Source: Turbatrix aceti
Taxonomy: Eukaryota > Nematoda > Chromadorea > Rhabditida > Panagrolaimidae
DNA length: 64,000 nucleotides
NCBI GenBank assembly: GCA_963969345.1
Contig: OZ017769.1
Span: 9,427,725-9,491,724 of the forward strand
Reading direction: 5' to 3'
In this document: positions 23,820 through 32,401 of the stretch, in pieces
How the letters are laid out: the number at the start of each line of letters is the position of its first letter
Position numbering within the stretch: position 1 is the first letter of the stretch
The notes under the pieces: generated by a model
The model's database searches: none
The model's input: only the letters and a program-made list of their open reading frames with translations
What the model was told of the DNA's origin: nothing
Translations under genes and position numbers: made by a program

Positions 23820-24347
23820 AAAGCTAGTGTAAAAAATGTGTTGTTGTATAAAACAACGATTAAGTTATTGTAATTTATTACCATGTTTTTTCTGGTATGC
23901 AGACTTTTTCTTGATTTCCCAGAAGTGTGAAAGTTTATTGCCTTTTTTGTTTGATTTTATATTGGTTTTTTTGAATGATACTCAGTCGTTGCTAGTCGAG
24001 GTGTGCCATTTGGATGGCAAAGGGATGTACTGTTTACAACAATGATGCTGTAATAAACGATGATTCAGGTGTGCGTGTTTTTGGTCTTCAAAGTTTCAGC
24101 AGGGGCCATACGATGAAAAAAGCCGTTTTATAATACATATATATTTTTGCAAGTACAGTTAAAATGCTTGTAAACACATATTTGCACTTGCATGCGCCTA
24201 AACGTACATTGCAAGCGCCATGTTTGTGCTTGCAAGAAAATACAAACACCGAGCGATGGAACGCACAATCATCCTCAATTTGCTTCATTTATTCTATCCA
24301 AACAAACACTTTAGAATTTGAAGATGTTATCCGGGATACGAGGTAGT
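23820..24347. other. 3' flank between ccpp-1 and lectin-like gene B
   Basis: It holds the ccpp-1 3' UTR with AATAAA at about 24052, then AT-rich DNA up to the convergent minus-strand gene. No other feature seen. Confidence 0.6.
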
Positions 24348-25880
24348 TTATCCAGGATAGGAGTTGGGAGAAGCCGGTGGAATAGGATATGCAAAGCAAA
24401 AAGTGGTGCCGGGGTTTATTTTCATCATCTCTTTGACTTCTTTTTTTTGGAAATCCAACAATTTTTGTTTGCTAAAAGGGATTCCCCCAATGCCGTCGCA
24501 TTGAGTGTTATCCTTTTTCTTTATCACCTGCACGGCACACAATGTGTCTAAACCAATGGTTTTTTCGTCGAACAGCCCATGGAAACCCATGGGACAAACA
24601 GGTATGCCAATGGCGCACGTTACGCTCCATGGGTGAGGGGGATTCAAAGAGTTGAAATCATCCGAAGCGGTCCGGAATGGTATATGATTCTTATCATCAA
24701 GGAAATCACCTTCGCCTTGACGGTAGACTGACAAAACAACGTCTGTATCACCATTGTTATCAATTGAATCGATTACTACGCGGTGAGGTTTACCATCAAT
24801 ACGAACAAAGTTATTACTTCCCTTCTGACCACAAGGATTCCGATAAGTGCCGACGACGGAGCGTAGCTTGATTATCGTCTCTAGAAATGTTTTTTTCCAA
24901 GAGAACATATTTACGTATGTATATCATAAATGACATTTTTCAGATCAGATCAGTTCATGGATCAAATCAGGTCAGATCACGTGGAATTCAGATCAAATCA
25001 CAGATAATTCAGATCTGATCATTGGTATATCAGATCAGATCGCAGATAATCCAGATCAGATCATGAGCAAATAATCTGATCTGCCATCTCGGACAGAAAA
25101 CATGGCATTTTGAGTAAACACCAATAATTTATGCAATTTATATATAGCGATTGGCTGCTATTTTTTGGATAGCAGCACATTTTCATACCTGCTGCGTACG
25201 TACGTAGGACGCTGCCTTCATGAAATGCATAAAAAATCTGTACAACCACCTTACCTAACATTTCGGACAAAATTTGTAATGAGAGTGCGTTATATTATAT
25301 TTATGCTTGCTAATGTCCGAATGAAAAAAAATTTACCGTTTGGCGTACTTCAACGGCGAATTTCACAACAATGTACTACCATATTTGTTAATCCTATTCC
25401 CAAAAACTTACGAACGAATTGCTGCTCTGCAGCAGAATCAAGCATCACCGGTATTGCTTTAGGATGCATCGATCTGCAGACATTTGACAGTTGACACGCA
25501 GAAAATGCACTGCTCTGGGTAAACTCTTTGTAACATTTTGCTGTTGGCAATGGTAGCATGAAGAACGGGTAGGAGGCATTATAGTTACCTCCTGGGTATG
25601 AAGCACCAGGAGGAATAGTTGGATCAATGTTACCGCCATGGTATGGTTCACTGGTAGGGGGGTAATAAGGATATGGGGTAGACCCCGGGTTATAGGTGAC
25701 GTAGGGACTCGCAGTAGTAGAGTAACCTGGAGAACTGGTAGAGGGGTTACTCGGGTAATATCCAGAGTATCCTGGCCAGTACTTGTAAATCCAGCTGTCG
25801 TCCGGGCAACCGTACTCACTGGCCCTTCCAAAAACAACGATGAAGAAAGTTGACAAGATGAAGAATCCCAAACGTAGCAT
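24348..25880 (-). CDS. Lectin-like secreted protein, family member B
   Basis: Two exons (25412-25880 and 24348-24880) join through a phase-1 intron. The start at 25878-25880 gives the signal peptide MLRLGFFILSTFFIVVFG; an in-frame upstream Met is rejected because the TATA box would then lie inside the protein. The mature protein starts EYGCPDDSWIYKYWPG, then has a long Pro/Tyr/Gly/Ser-rich insert (YPSNPSTSSPGYSTT and similar) absent from its paralogues, then KCYKEF...C...C...AIPVMLDSAAEQQFV. Exon 2 has FVRIDGKPHRVVIDSIDN, then CAIGIPVCPMGFHGL...DTLCA...QC...GIPF...TTFCFAYP. It is one of a local family of six (B-G). Molecular function is unknown. The 531-bp intron holds a GATC-rich minisatellite. 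Confidence 0.75.
24938..25085. repeat. GATC-rich minisatellite in an intron
   Basis: Repeated CAGATCAGATC and AGATAATCCAGATC words, about a dozen imperfect units, lie in the single intron of lectin-like gene B. A short stretch of the same kind is at 38909-38938. Confidence 0.8.
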
Positions 25881-25920
25881 TATTGATACTGTATGCAAGC
25901 CACGCGTTGCATTCTTCAAG

Positions 25921-25928
25921 CTTTTATA
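25921..25928 (-). promoter_or_regulatory. TATA box of lectin-like gene B
   Basis: TATAAAAG on the minus strand, ending 41 bp upstream of the ATG, in a block shared with genes C and D. Confidence 0.7.
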
Positions 25929-26577
25929 CAACTGTGGACAGAACGTGGGCGATACAATATACCCAGAATTATTCACAATTTTCTACATCTAAAAAAACTA
26001 TTTCAATTGAGAGGAAAAGCTAGCATTGAATACATATAGCGGAAGCAATAATAAAAACAACCGCAACTGTGCGAGGAAGGAGCCATAGAAACTCACAAGA
26101 ACGCACTCGTGGTTGCGTGTTCCAGTTGGATGTAGAGCAGTGAAGCGCGAGCGAAATGAAACAATGTACCGAAGAGAAGTTTACGAAATGAAACAAATTA
26201 CCGAAAGAGAAGTTTATAAATGAACAAATCAATCGTAATACATATACAATACTTCAGAGTACAACAGAGGAAAAAACTATCGATAAGAGAATGGCGACTT
26301 TTCGCCAAAACGGTAGGTCGCGTCGGGACCGTAGAATGGTTGGATCAATGTTACCGCTGTGGTATGGTTCACTGGTATGTACATTTTTCTTCCGGTGTGC
26401 TGTCTTTTCTTGGATTTTTTGAAACTTTTACTTTTACTGTATGATTTCACAATGTTTTTTAATGTTTTTTTACAAAATTGGTGACGGCCGAATTATGCCA
26501 TTTTCGACCGTGATTTTCGAAAGATGTAGTGCTTTAACAAATTTGACCCAAATTTAGGTTCTTAATAGACCGGTGAA
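25929..26577. repeat. Duplicated 5' flank of gene B
   Basis: About 25884-26300 is nearly identical to 28898-29320 upstream of gene C (for example GCTAGCATTGAATACATATA and GCACTCGTGGTTGCGTG), so gene and flank were duplicated together. At 26338-26379 a 42-bp piece of gene B exon 1 (GGATCAATGTTACCGC then TGGTATGGTTCACTGGTA) is embedded; the other copy lacks it. Confidence 0.75.
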
Positions 26578-26712
26578 AGTCAGCAACCACAAGTTTGTGG
26601 AATAGGATTTGCAAAGCAAAAAGTAGTGTCGGGATTTATATCCATCATCTCTTTGACTTTTCTTTTTTGAAACTTCTTCTAATTTTGTTTTGCTAAGAGG
26701 TCGTCCTACAAT

Positions 26713-27043
26713 CAGGGTGGCAAGACTCCCATGGGAATTAGAAATAGAGGAATTATCCCATGGGATTCCCAGGGGAGTCCCATGGAAGTTCCCGGGGATG
26801 TTTTTTGGTACTTTTAAAAAAGTACATGTTCATTCAAAAAAGATATCCAAAACGCACTTATTTTATAAAATTAACAATGAAAATAAAATAATTTTTCTTA
26901 TTGGAAAAAAAACACTTGCCTGCGTAAAATAACGGCGTTATTTTAGGCGGGATCGCGAGTTTTCAAAATTCCATGGGGAATTATCCCATGATAGATGGGA
27001 CTCCCGGGATAATTCAAGGGATATTTCCCTCTTCGCCACCATG
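26713..27043. mobile_element. hAT-like MITE, 331 bp, with 8-bp target duplication
   Basis: The ends are CAGGGTGGCAAGA and CTTCGCCACCATG, imperfect inverted repeats. The flanks are CCTACAAT at 26705-26712 and 27044-27051. The paralogous relic at 30560-30700 has a single CCTACAAT (30642-30649) with no insertion, an empty site that confirms the duplication. There is no coding capacity. A relative is at 7545-7746. Confidence 0.9.
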
Positions 27044-27111
27044 CCTACAATGCCGTCGCATTAAGTGGCTTCCACGTTATTCCTTACCACCTGTTGGTAC
27101 CAATGTTTATT

Positions 27112-27763
27112 ATGTCTCCTTGTCGCGTCACGCGAAGTATTCGAACTTTCCGCGTTCTGGTCTCGAGGCGAAATGAAGGAGCGCGTGCGCATCGAGCTCA
27201 ACCTCGGCCCGATTCTCTGGAAACTTCGCGACTAATCAACGAATGCGAACGTTCCCACAGATCTCCTCTTGTATCTTCCAGAATATTCTGCCCCGATTCG
27301 TATATAAGGCTCTCATTCTGCACCTGATTATTATAGATGGATTCATTCATTATTGTGTCAGTGATTGTGAGTTAGTTATTGTTATTGTCGGTTATCTTCG
27401 TTGTTATTCTGTGTTTCTTGGGTGTTCCAATAAACATCTGTGCTTTACTCCTGTGTGCCCATGTAGAGCGACACTAGCGACCAGCTAACCTCATCGCCTG
27501 GTCCCACTCGTTTCCTCCGACCGGCAACTCGGTGCCCGGTCATCTCACTCATCACCTACAACCACGGGCGCGTGCAGGAACCTCCTGGGTGAGTTCCTCT
27601 TTCTCCTTGGTTTCTCTGTTGCTTGCCGCTTCGTTACAGGCAGCGCGACACCCGCGCCTCCACCCCAATCCAGCTGGGAGCCTGGTGTGCTCCCACACCT
27701 AACATCTGGTCTAATGATAACTAACCACTGAGTGAGTAATGGTAAAATATATAAATAAATAAA
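27112..27763 (+). mobile_element. Non-autonomous retroposon with 13-bp target duplication
   Basis: ACCAATGTTTATT flanks it at 27099-27111 and 27764-27776. The last 80 bp (AACATCTGGTCTAATGATAA and an (AAAT)n tail) match the 3' end of the reverse-transcriptase element at 11382, so it was probably moved by that machinery. The rest is unrelated to it. It has a TATATAAGGCTCT box near 27300, an AATAAA near 27430, and a stretch from GTGAGTTCC to CGTTACAG that looks like a small intron. It reads like a retroposed chimera or a SINE-type element. Confidence 0.8.
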
Positions 27764-27912
27764 ACCAATGTTTATTGCCTGGTGCAATGTAGTGTAACAC
27801 ATTGGACAAACTTGTATGCCGTTACATGTGTAAGTTTTTTTCTAAGGAATGTTTAACTTTTTATTTGGTCAGTTATTCCGAAACCTAAACCTTATGTTCT
27901 GTCTTTTTGGGT

Positions 27913-28894
27913 TCATGGGATATTCCAAGGCGAGGGTGGAACCGAAGTGCGAGGTGCTAAAGGGGGCGCAAAGCAAAATGTAATATTAGAACTAATAATA
28001 TGCTCCACATTATGGAGCATCAACTCGACTAATGCTTCTTGTTTATGCGATAGGTTTTGGAATTTGAGAGGTGTTCCCTGCTCTTTTTTACATACATCCT
28101 CGCTTCCATCATCTACTATCAGCTTGGCGCAAAGAGTATCGCTTTCAATTTTCTTGCCGTCCAACAACGGATAGTAACCTGTGCTGCAGGCATGCAATCC
28201 GATCTCACAAACCACGCCCCAGGGAAGTGTAGGATCTCCGGGATTTTCTGCGTTGAAGTCGCTGAGGGCAGCGCGCTTGTTGGTACCCGGTATTATAGGA
28301 CCCTTATCCTTAGGGTGAACGATAACAACAGACTCAGGATTGAAAACGTTGTCCAGCAAATCAATGGGCACTGGAACCGGTCTGCCATCAATACGAGTAA
28401 ATGAAGATGAATTATAATTCGATTTACAGGGACTCTTAGAAACGCCAATGACGTCCACTCTTGTGACGATAGTTTCTACAAAGATGAAAACTTTCTTAAA
28501 AGTTCAAAGAAGTGTTTTAGAACTCACGAAGGTACAGCACCTCTGCAGCACTGCTAATCAATACTGGACGTGCTGTAGGATGCATAGGTTGGCACATTTT
28601 CGGCAAATCACAGGGAGGGAAACCTGTAGTTCGCTCGTATTCTTTGTAACATTTTGCTGTTGGAATTAAAACTGGATCGGCGTAGCTTGGTTCATGCGCA
28701 GAGAGGTGATAGGTATGCCGAGGGTCATCGGGGGGCGTAGTTGTTACATGAATTAAACTGACAGGGAATCGAATCGGGTAAGATCCTGGCCAGTACTTGT
28801 AGTCCCAGGTGTTGTCCGGGCAGCCGTAATCAACGGCCTCTCCAAAAACAACGATGAAGAAAGTTGACAAGATGAAGAATCCCAAACGTAGCAT
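27913..28894 (-). CDS. Lectin-like secreted protein, family member C
   Basis: Exons are 28528-28894 and 27913-28475, with a short phase-1 intron of 52 bp. The signal peptide is identical to gene B (MLRLGFFILSTFFIVVFG). Then come DYGCPDNTWDYKYWPG, KCYKEYERTTGFPPC, C.PMHPTARPVLISSAAEVLYL. Exon 2 has FTRIDGRPVPVPIDLLDN, a CEIGLHACSTGYYPL...DTLCAKLIVDDGSEDVC segment and a C-terminal TFCFAPPLAP. It is very close to gene D throughout, so the two duplicated recently. Secretion is well supported; the ligand is unknown. Confidence 0.8.
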
Positions 28895-29796
28895 TATTGA
28901 TACTGTATGCAAGCCACGCGTTGCATTCTTCAAGCTTTTATACAACTGTGGACAGAACGTGGGCGATACAATAAACCCAGAATTATTCACAATTTTCTAC
29001 ATCTAAAAAAACTATTTCAATTGAGAGGAAAAGCTAGCATTGAATACATATAGCGGAAGCAATAATAAAAACAACCACAACTGTGCGAGGAAGGAGCCAT
29101 AGAAACTCACAAGAACGCACTCGTGGTTGCGTGTTCCAGTTGGACTGTAGAGTAGATTCACGACGGTGAAGCGCGAGCGAAATATATCAAAGAGAAGTTT
29201 ATGAAGCTTATAAATTAACAAATCAATCGTAATATTATACATATATGCTTAAGAGTACAATAGATGAAAAACTTTATCGATAAGAAAATGGCGACTTTGC
29301 GCCAAAACGGTAGGCCGCGTCAGGACCGTGGACGCGCATGTCTATGTATAATTCATTTTTCTTCCGGTATGCTGTTTTTTTCAGGATTACTTGAAAATGG
29401 CTTACTTTTATTGTCTAATTTCACGACGTGACGCAACTAGCTACGATTGACGGCGCCCTCTTCGTGCAATCCCGATACTCATCATTGTCTCTCTAATTTT
29501 GATTTGAGTTTTATGCACGAGTAAGAGTAATAATGTAATGTAAAGTAAAGTTTAATTTCACCATGTTTTTTGAACAATACTAAGTTGGTGACGGTCATAT
29601 TATGCCATTTTTGACCGTGATTTTCTTAAGATGTTGTGCTTTAACGAATTTGACCCAAATTTAGGTTCCCATTATAATAGACTGGGGGAGTCGTATACTA
29701 TTTTGTGTTTCACAAAATGCATACCGCAAATAGTTTTGGAGGTTTTGGCTTCATTTATGATAATAAGCAACCACAATAGAATTCAAAGGTTCAGTG
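28895..29796. repeat. Duplicated 5' flank of gene C
   Basis: Nearly identical to the flank of gene B up to about 29320, then alignable in parts (TTGACCCAAATTTAGGTTC occurs in both). No gene is seen here. Confidence 0.65.
28935..28942 (-). promoter_or_regulatory. TATA box of lectin-like gene C
   Basis: TATAAAAG on the minus strand, ending 41 bp upstream of the ATG, the same position as in gene B. Confidence 0.7.
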
Positions 29797-30066
29797 TCGA
29801 AACTTCGAAAATATTGAACTTCGAAAATTTTAAACTTCGAATTTATTGAACTTCGAAAATATTGAATCGCAAAAATTTTGAAATGTGAGTTGACCGAACT
29901 TCGAAAATATTGAACTTCGAAAATATTGAACTGCGAATTCAATGAGCGGCTCGCGGAGAACTTCGAAAATATTGAACTTCGAAAATATTGAACTACGAGT
30001 TCAGTGAGCGGCTCGGGGAGAACTTCGAAAATATTGAACTTCGAAAATATTGAACTTCGAATTTAT
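29797..30066. repeat. Minisatellite of GAACTTCGAAAATATT units
   Basis: A 16-bp unit GAACTTCGAAAATATT is repeated many times. Pairs or triplets are separated by a longer spacer (GAGTTCAGTGAGCGGCTCG), giving a higher-order unit of about 60 bp. It abuts a foldback element at 30077. Confidence 0.9.
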
Positions 30067-30076
30067 TGAACTTTTA

Positions 30077-30552
30077 CAAAGTTCAATTGAAGCAAACGGG
30101 GGGAGGGCGCGTGCGCATTGCAAGTAAAATAAATTCAGATTTTGCCGGTGATACCCATTTGTTTCGTCCCTGTTGGATTAAAAATGATGTTTTAGAAATT
30201 TGAGACAAATTTTTATGAAAATCAACTAGGGTACGGAGAAAAAATCCACAGATCTTCAAAATGCCGAAAAAAAACTGAATATTTCGATACAGACTTCAAA
30301 TTAAATTTTCATTTGTGATCTAAAGTTATGGTACACATCTAACCTTTTTTAAATTTTTTGGAACTTTCACCGGCATCTACATCTAAATACATCTATAATC
30401 TTTGGAGTTTTCAATTATCATAATTTTACTAACGATTTTTAACAAATTTTTCATATGTTGTTTTTTTTATTTTTTTTGGAACTTTCAAATCTGAATTTAT
30501 TTTACTTGCAATGCGCACGCGCCCTCCCCCCGTTTGCTTCAATTGAACTTTG
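30077..30552. mobile_element. Foldback/MITE, 476 bp, at a TA site
   Basis: The arms begin CAAAGTTCAATTGAAGCAAA and end with the exact complement. Each continues through a GC-rich GGGGGGAGGGCGCGTGCGCA stretch for about 70 bp. TA flanks both sides, as in Tc1/mariner-type insertions. The interior carries AAAAAATCCACxGATCTTxxAAATGCCGA, also found inside the larger foldback at 56503-58402. Confidence 0.8.
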
Positions 30553-30555
30553 TAA

Positions 30556-30715
30556 TTCAAGCCCCGCGGGATTTATATCCATCATCTCTTTGACTTTTCT
30601 TTTTGAAACTTCTTCTAATTTTGTTTTTGTTAAGAGGTCGTCCTACAATGCCGTCGCATTAAGTGCCATCGTTCCCAGTAGGCCAATAGCACACGTTTTA
30701 TGTGTAAGTTTTTTA
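30556..30715 (-). pseudogene. Dead lectin-like exon 2 fragment (empty-site copy)
   Basis: Matches the relic at 26590-27840 and gene B exon 2 (ATCATCTCTTTGACTT, AATGCCGTCGCATTAAGTG, CCAATAGCACACGTT) without the MITE or retroposon. It lies just 3' of gene D, as the other relic lies 3' of gene C, so relic plus gene was the duplicated unit. Confidence 0.75.
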
Positions 30716-30777
30716 TTTGGTAGTTATTGAAAAATGTGTTAAAATCAAGCTAAACCTTATGTTCTGTTATTTTTGGT

Positions 30778-31738
30778 TCATGCGTGATAAAGGGAGTTTG
30801 GAACCAAAGTGTGAGGTGGATAAGGGAACGCAAAGCAAAAAGTCGTGCCAGGATTATCCTGGATCTTCAATTGAACTTCTATTTCTTGATCAGTCGATAG
30901 CTTTTGGTATTTGAGAGGTGTTGTCTGGTCTTTTTCACATGGATCCTCGCTTCCATCATCTACTATCAGCTTGGCGCAAAGTGTATCGCTTTCAACTTTC
31001 TTGCCGTCCGACAACGGATAGTAACCTGCGCGGCAGGCATACAATCCGATCTCACAAACCACGCCCCAGGGAAGTGTAGGATCTCCGGGATTATCTGCGT
31101 TGAAGTCGTTGAGGGCAGGGCGCTTGTTGGTACCCGGTATTATAGGACCCGTATCCTTAGGGTGAACGATAACAACAGACTCGGGATTGAAAACGTTGTC
31201 TAGCAAATCAATGGGCACTGGAACCGGTCTGCCATCAATAAGAGTAAATAAAGATGAATTATAATCCGAATTACAGGGATTCAAAGAAACGCCAATGACG
31301 TCCACTCTTGTGACGATAGTTTCTACAAAGATGAAAACTTTCTTAAAAGTTCAAAGAAGTGTTATAGAACTCACGAATGTACAGCACCTCTGCAGCACTG
31401 TTAATCAATACTGGAAGTGCTGTAGGATGCAGAGGTTGGCACATTTTCGGCAAATCACAGGGAGGGAAACCTGAAGTTCGCTCGTATTCTTTGTAACATT
31501 TTGCTGTTGGATTTAAAAGTGGATCGGAGGATGATTCATTTGCAGAGGGGTGATAGGTATGCCGAGGGTCATCGGGGGGCGTAGTTGCAACATGAATTAA
31601 ACTGATAGGGAATTGAGCCGGGTAAGATCCTGGCCAGTACTTGTAGTCCCAGGTGTTGTCCGGGCAGCCGTAATCAACGGCCTCTCCAAAAACAACGATG
31701 AAGAAAGTTGACAAGATGAAGAATCCCAAACGTAGCAT
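30778..31738 (-). CDS. Lectin-like secreted protein, family member D
   Basis: Exons are 31375-31738 and 30778-31322, with a phase-1 intron of 52 bp. It has the same signal peptide as B and C, then DYGCPDNTWDYKYWPG, KCYKEYERTSGFPPC and C.PLHPTALPVLINSAAEVLYI. Exon 2 has FTLIDGRPVPVPIDLLDN, CEIGLYACRAGYYPL, DTLCAKLIVDDGSEDPC and TTFCFAFPYPP. It differs from gene C at scattered sites, with small length changes in the linker before KCYKEY. It reads as intact. Confidence 0.8.
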
Positions 31739-31770
31739 TCTTGGTACTGCGTGCATGCAGTGCATTCAAG

Positions 31771-31778
31771 CTTTTATA
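31771..31778 (-). promoter_or_regulatory. TATA box of lectin-like gene D
   Basis: TATAAAAG on the minus strand, ending 33 bp upstream of the ATG; a small deletion relative to B and C explains the closer spacing. Confidence 0.7.
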
Positions 31779-32401
31779 CGACTGCACCCAGAACGTTAGC
31801 GATACAATAAACCCAGACTTATTCAAAGTTTTTTATACAATTTGCTGACAATAAAAAACTTTTTTCAATTGATATGATTTTTTTTGATAATAAAAAATAT
31901 TTTTTCAACATATTTTTTGAATAATTTTATTTTTTGAATGATTTTATTTCCTAACATTTTGATATCGGTGTTGCTTGGAAGTATTCACATGAATTAATAT
32001 TAGTATTATATAGTACGAAGATGAAGGCGTGAATATGGAAGGGATGTACCACGTATCATTGACCGAATTCTGGTCGGGAGTTGGATTAATGCTTTGAACG
32101 TTCAATCCTAGCCAGAGCTTGAAAAACTAGGTGTCGTCCAGGCAACGGCCCCACCAGACACAACAATGAAAATTGTCCCCATCCGATTGTATTGGAAAAA
32201 ATCAATGCAAGTGTACATTGAAAATCATGGAAAAAAGCGCAAACACGGAAAAAGGTAATTCCAGCAGTGAAAATAATCGTTATCAGCAAAAAAAGTATAT
32301 GTTGTTTTCATAGACACGGACGACAAGCATCATTATGCTATCAGCTGTCGGGCGGATTGCATTGACGACATTGATCTGCGGCTTAGCTATTATCTGAGTC
32401 A
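31779..32401. other. Intergenic with a lectin-like relic
   Basis: AT-rich to 32030. It holds the relic at 32098-32160 and then the upstream region of the UNC-13-like gene. No other feature seen. Confidence 0.5.
32098..32160 (-). pseudogene. Fragment of lectin-like exon 1
   Basis: On the minus strand one frame reads RCLDDT-stop-FFKLWLG, matching the conserved GCPDDTWxYKYWPG of exon 1 with a stop at the Trp codon. The flanking sequence is degraded. It marks a further lost member of the family. Confidence 0.65.

Larger units (their letters stand above)
26578..27840 (-). pseudogene. Dead lectin-like exon 2, split by two insertions
   Basis: 26590-26704 matches the end of gene B exon 2 (GGAATAGGATxTGCAAAGCA, ATCATCTCTTTGACTT). 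The match resumes at 27052-27098 (GCCGTCGCATTAAGTG, ACCACCTG) and again at 27777-27830 (CACATTGGACAAACTTGTAT). The gaps are the MITE at 26713 and the retroposon at 27112. Frames are broken even without the insertions. Confidence 0.75.

Noticed and set aside
27112..27763. Solo LTR of a retrovirus-like element
   Set aside because: TATA and AATAAA are present, but the target duplication is 13 bp and the 3' end is an (AAAT)n tail shared with a non-LTR element; LTRs give 4-6 bp duplications and TG...CA ends.
29797..30066. CRISPR-like array of regularly spaced repeats
   Set aside because: Spacers are themselves repeated and the host is an animal; it is a minisatellite.
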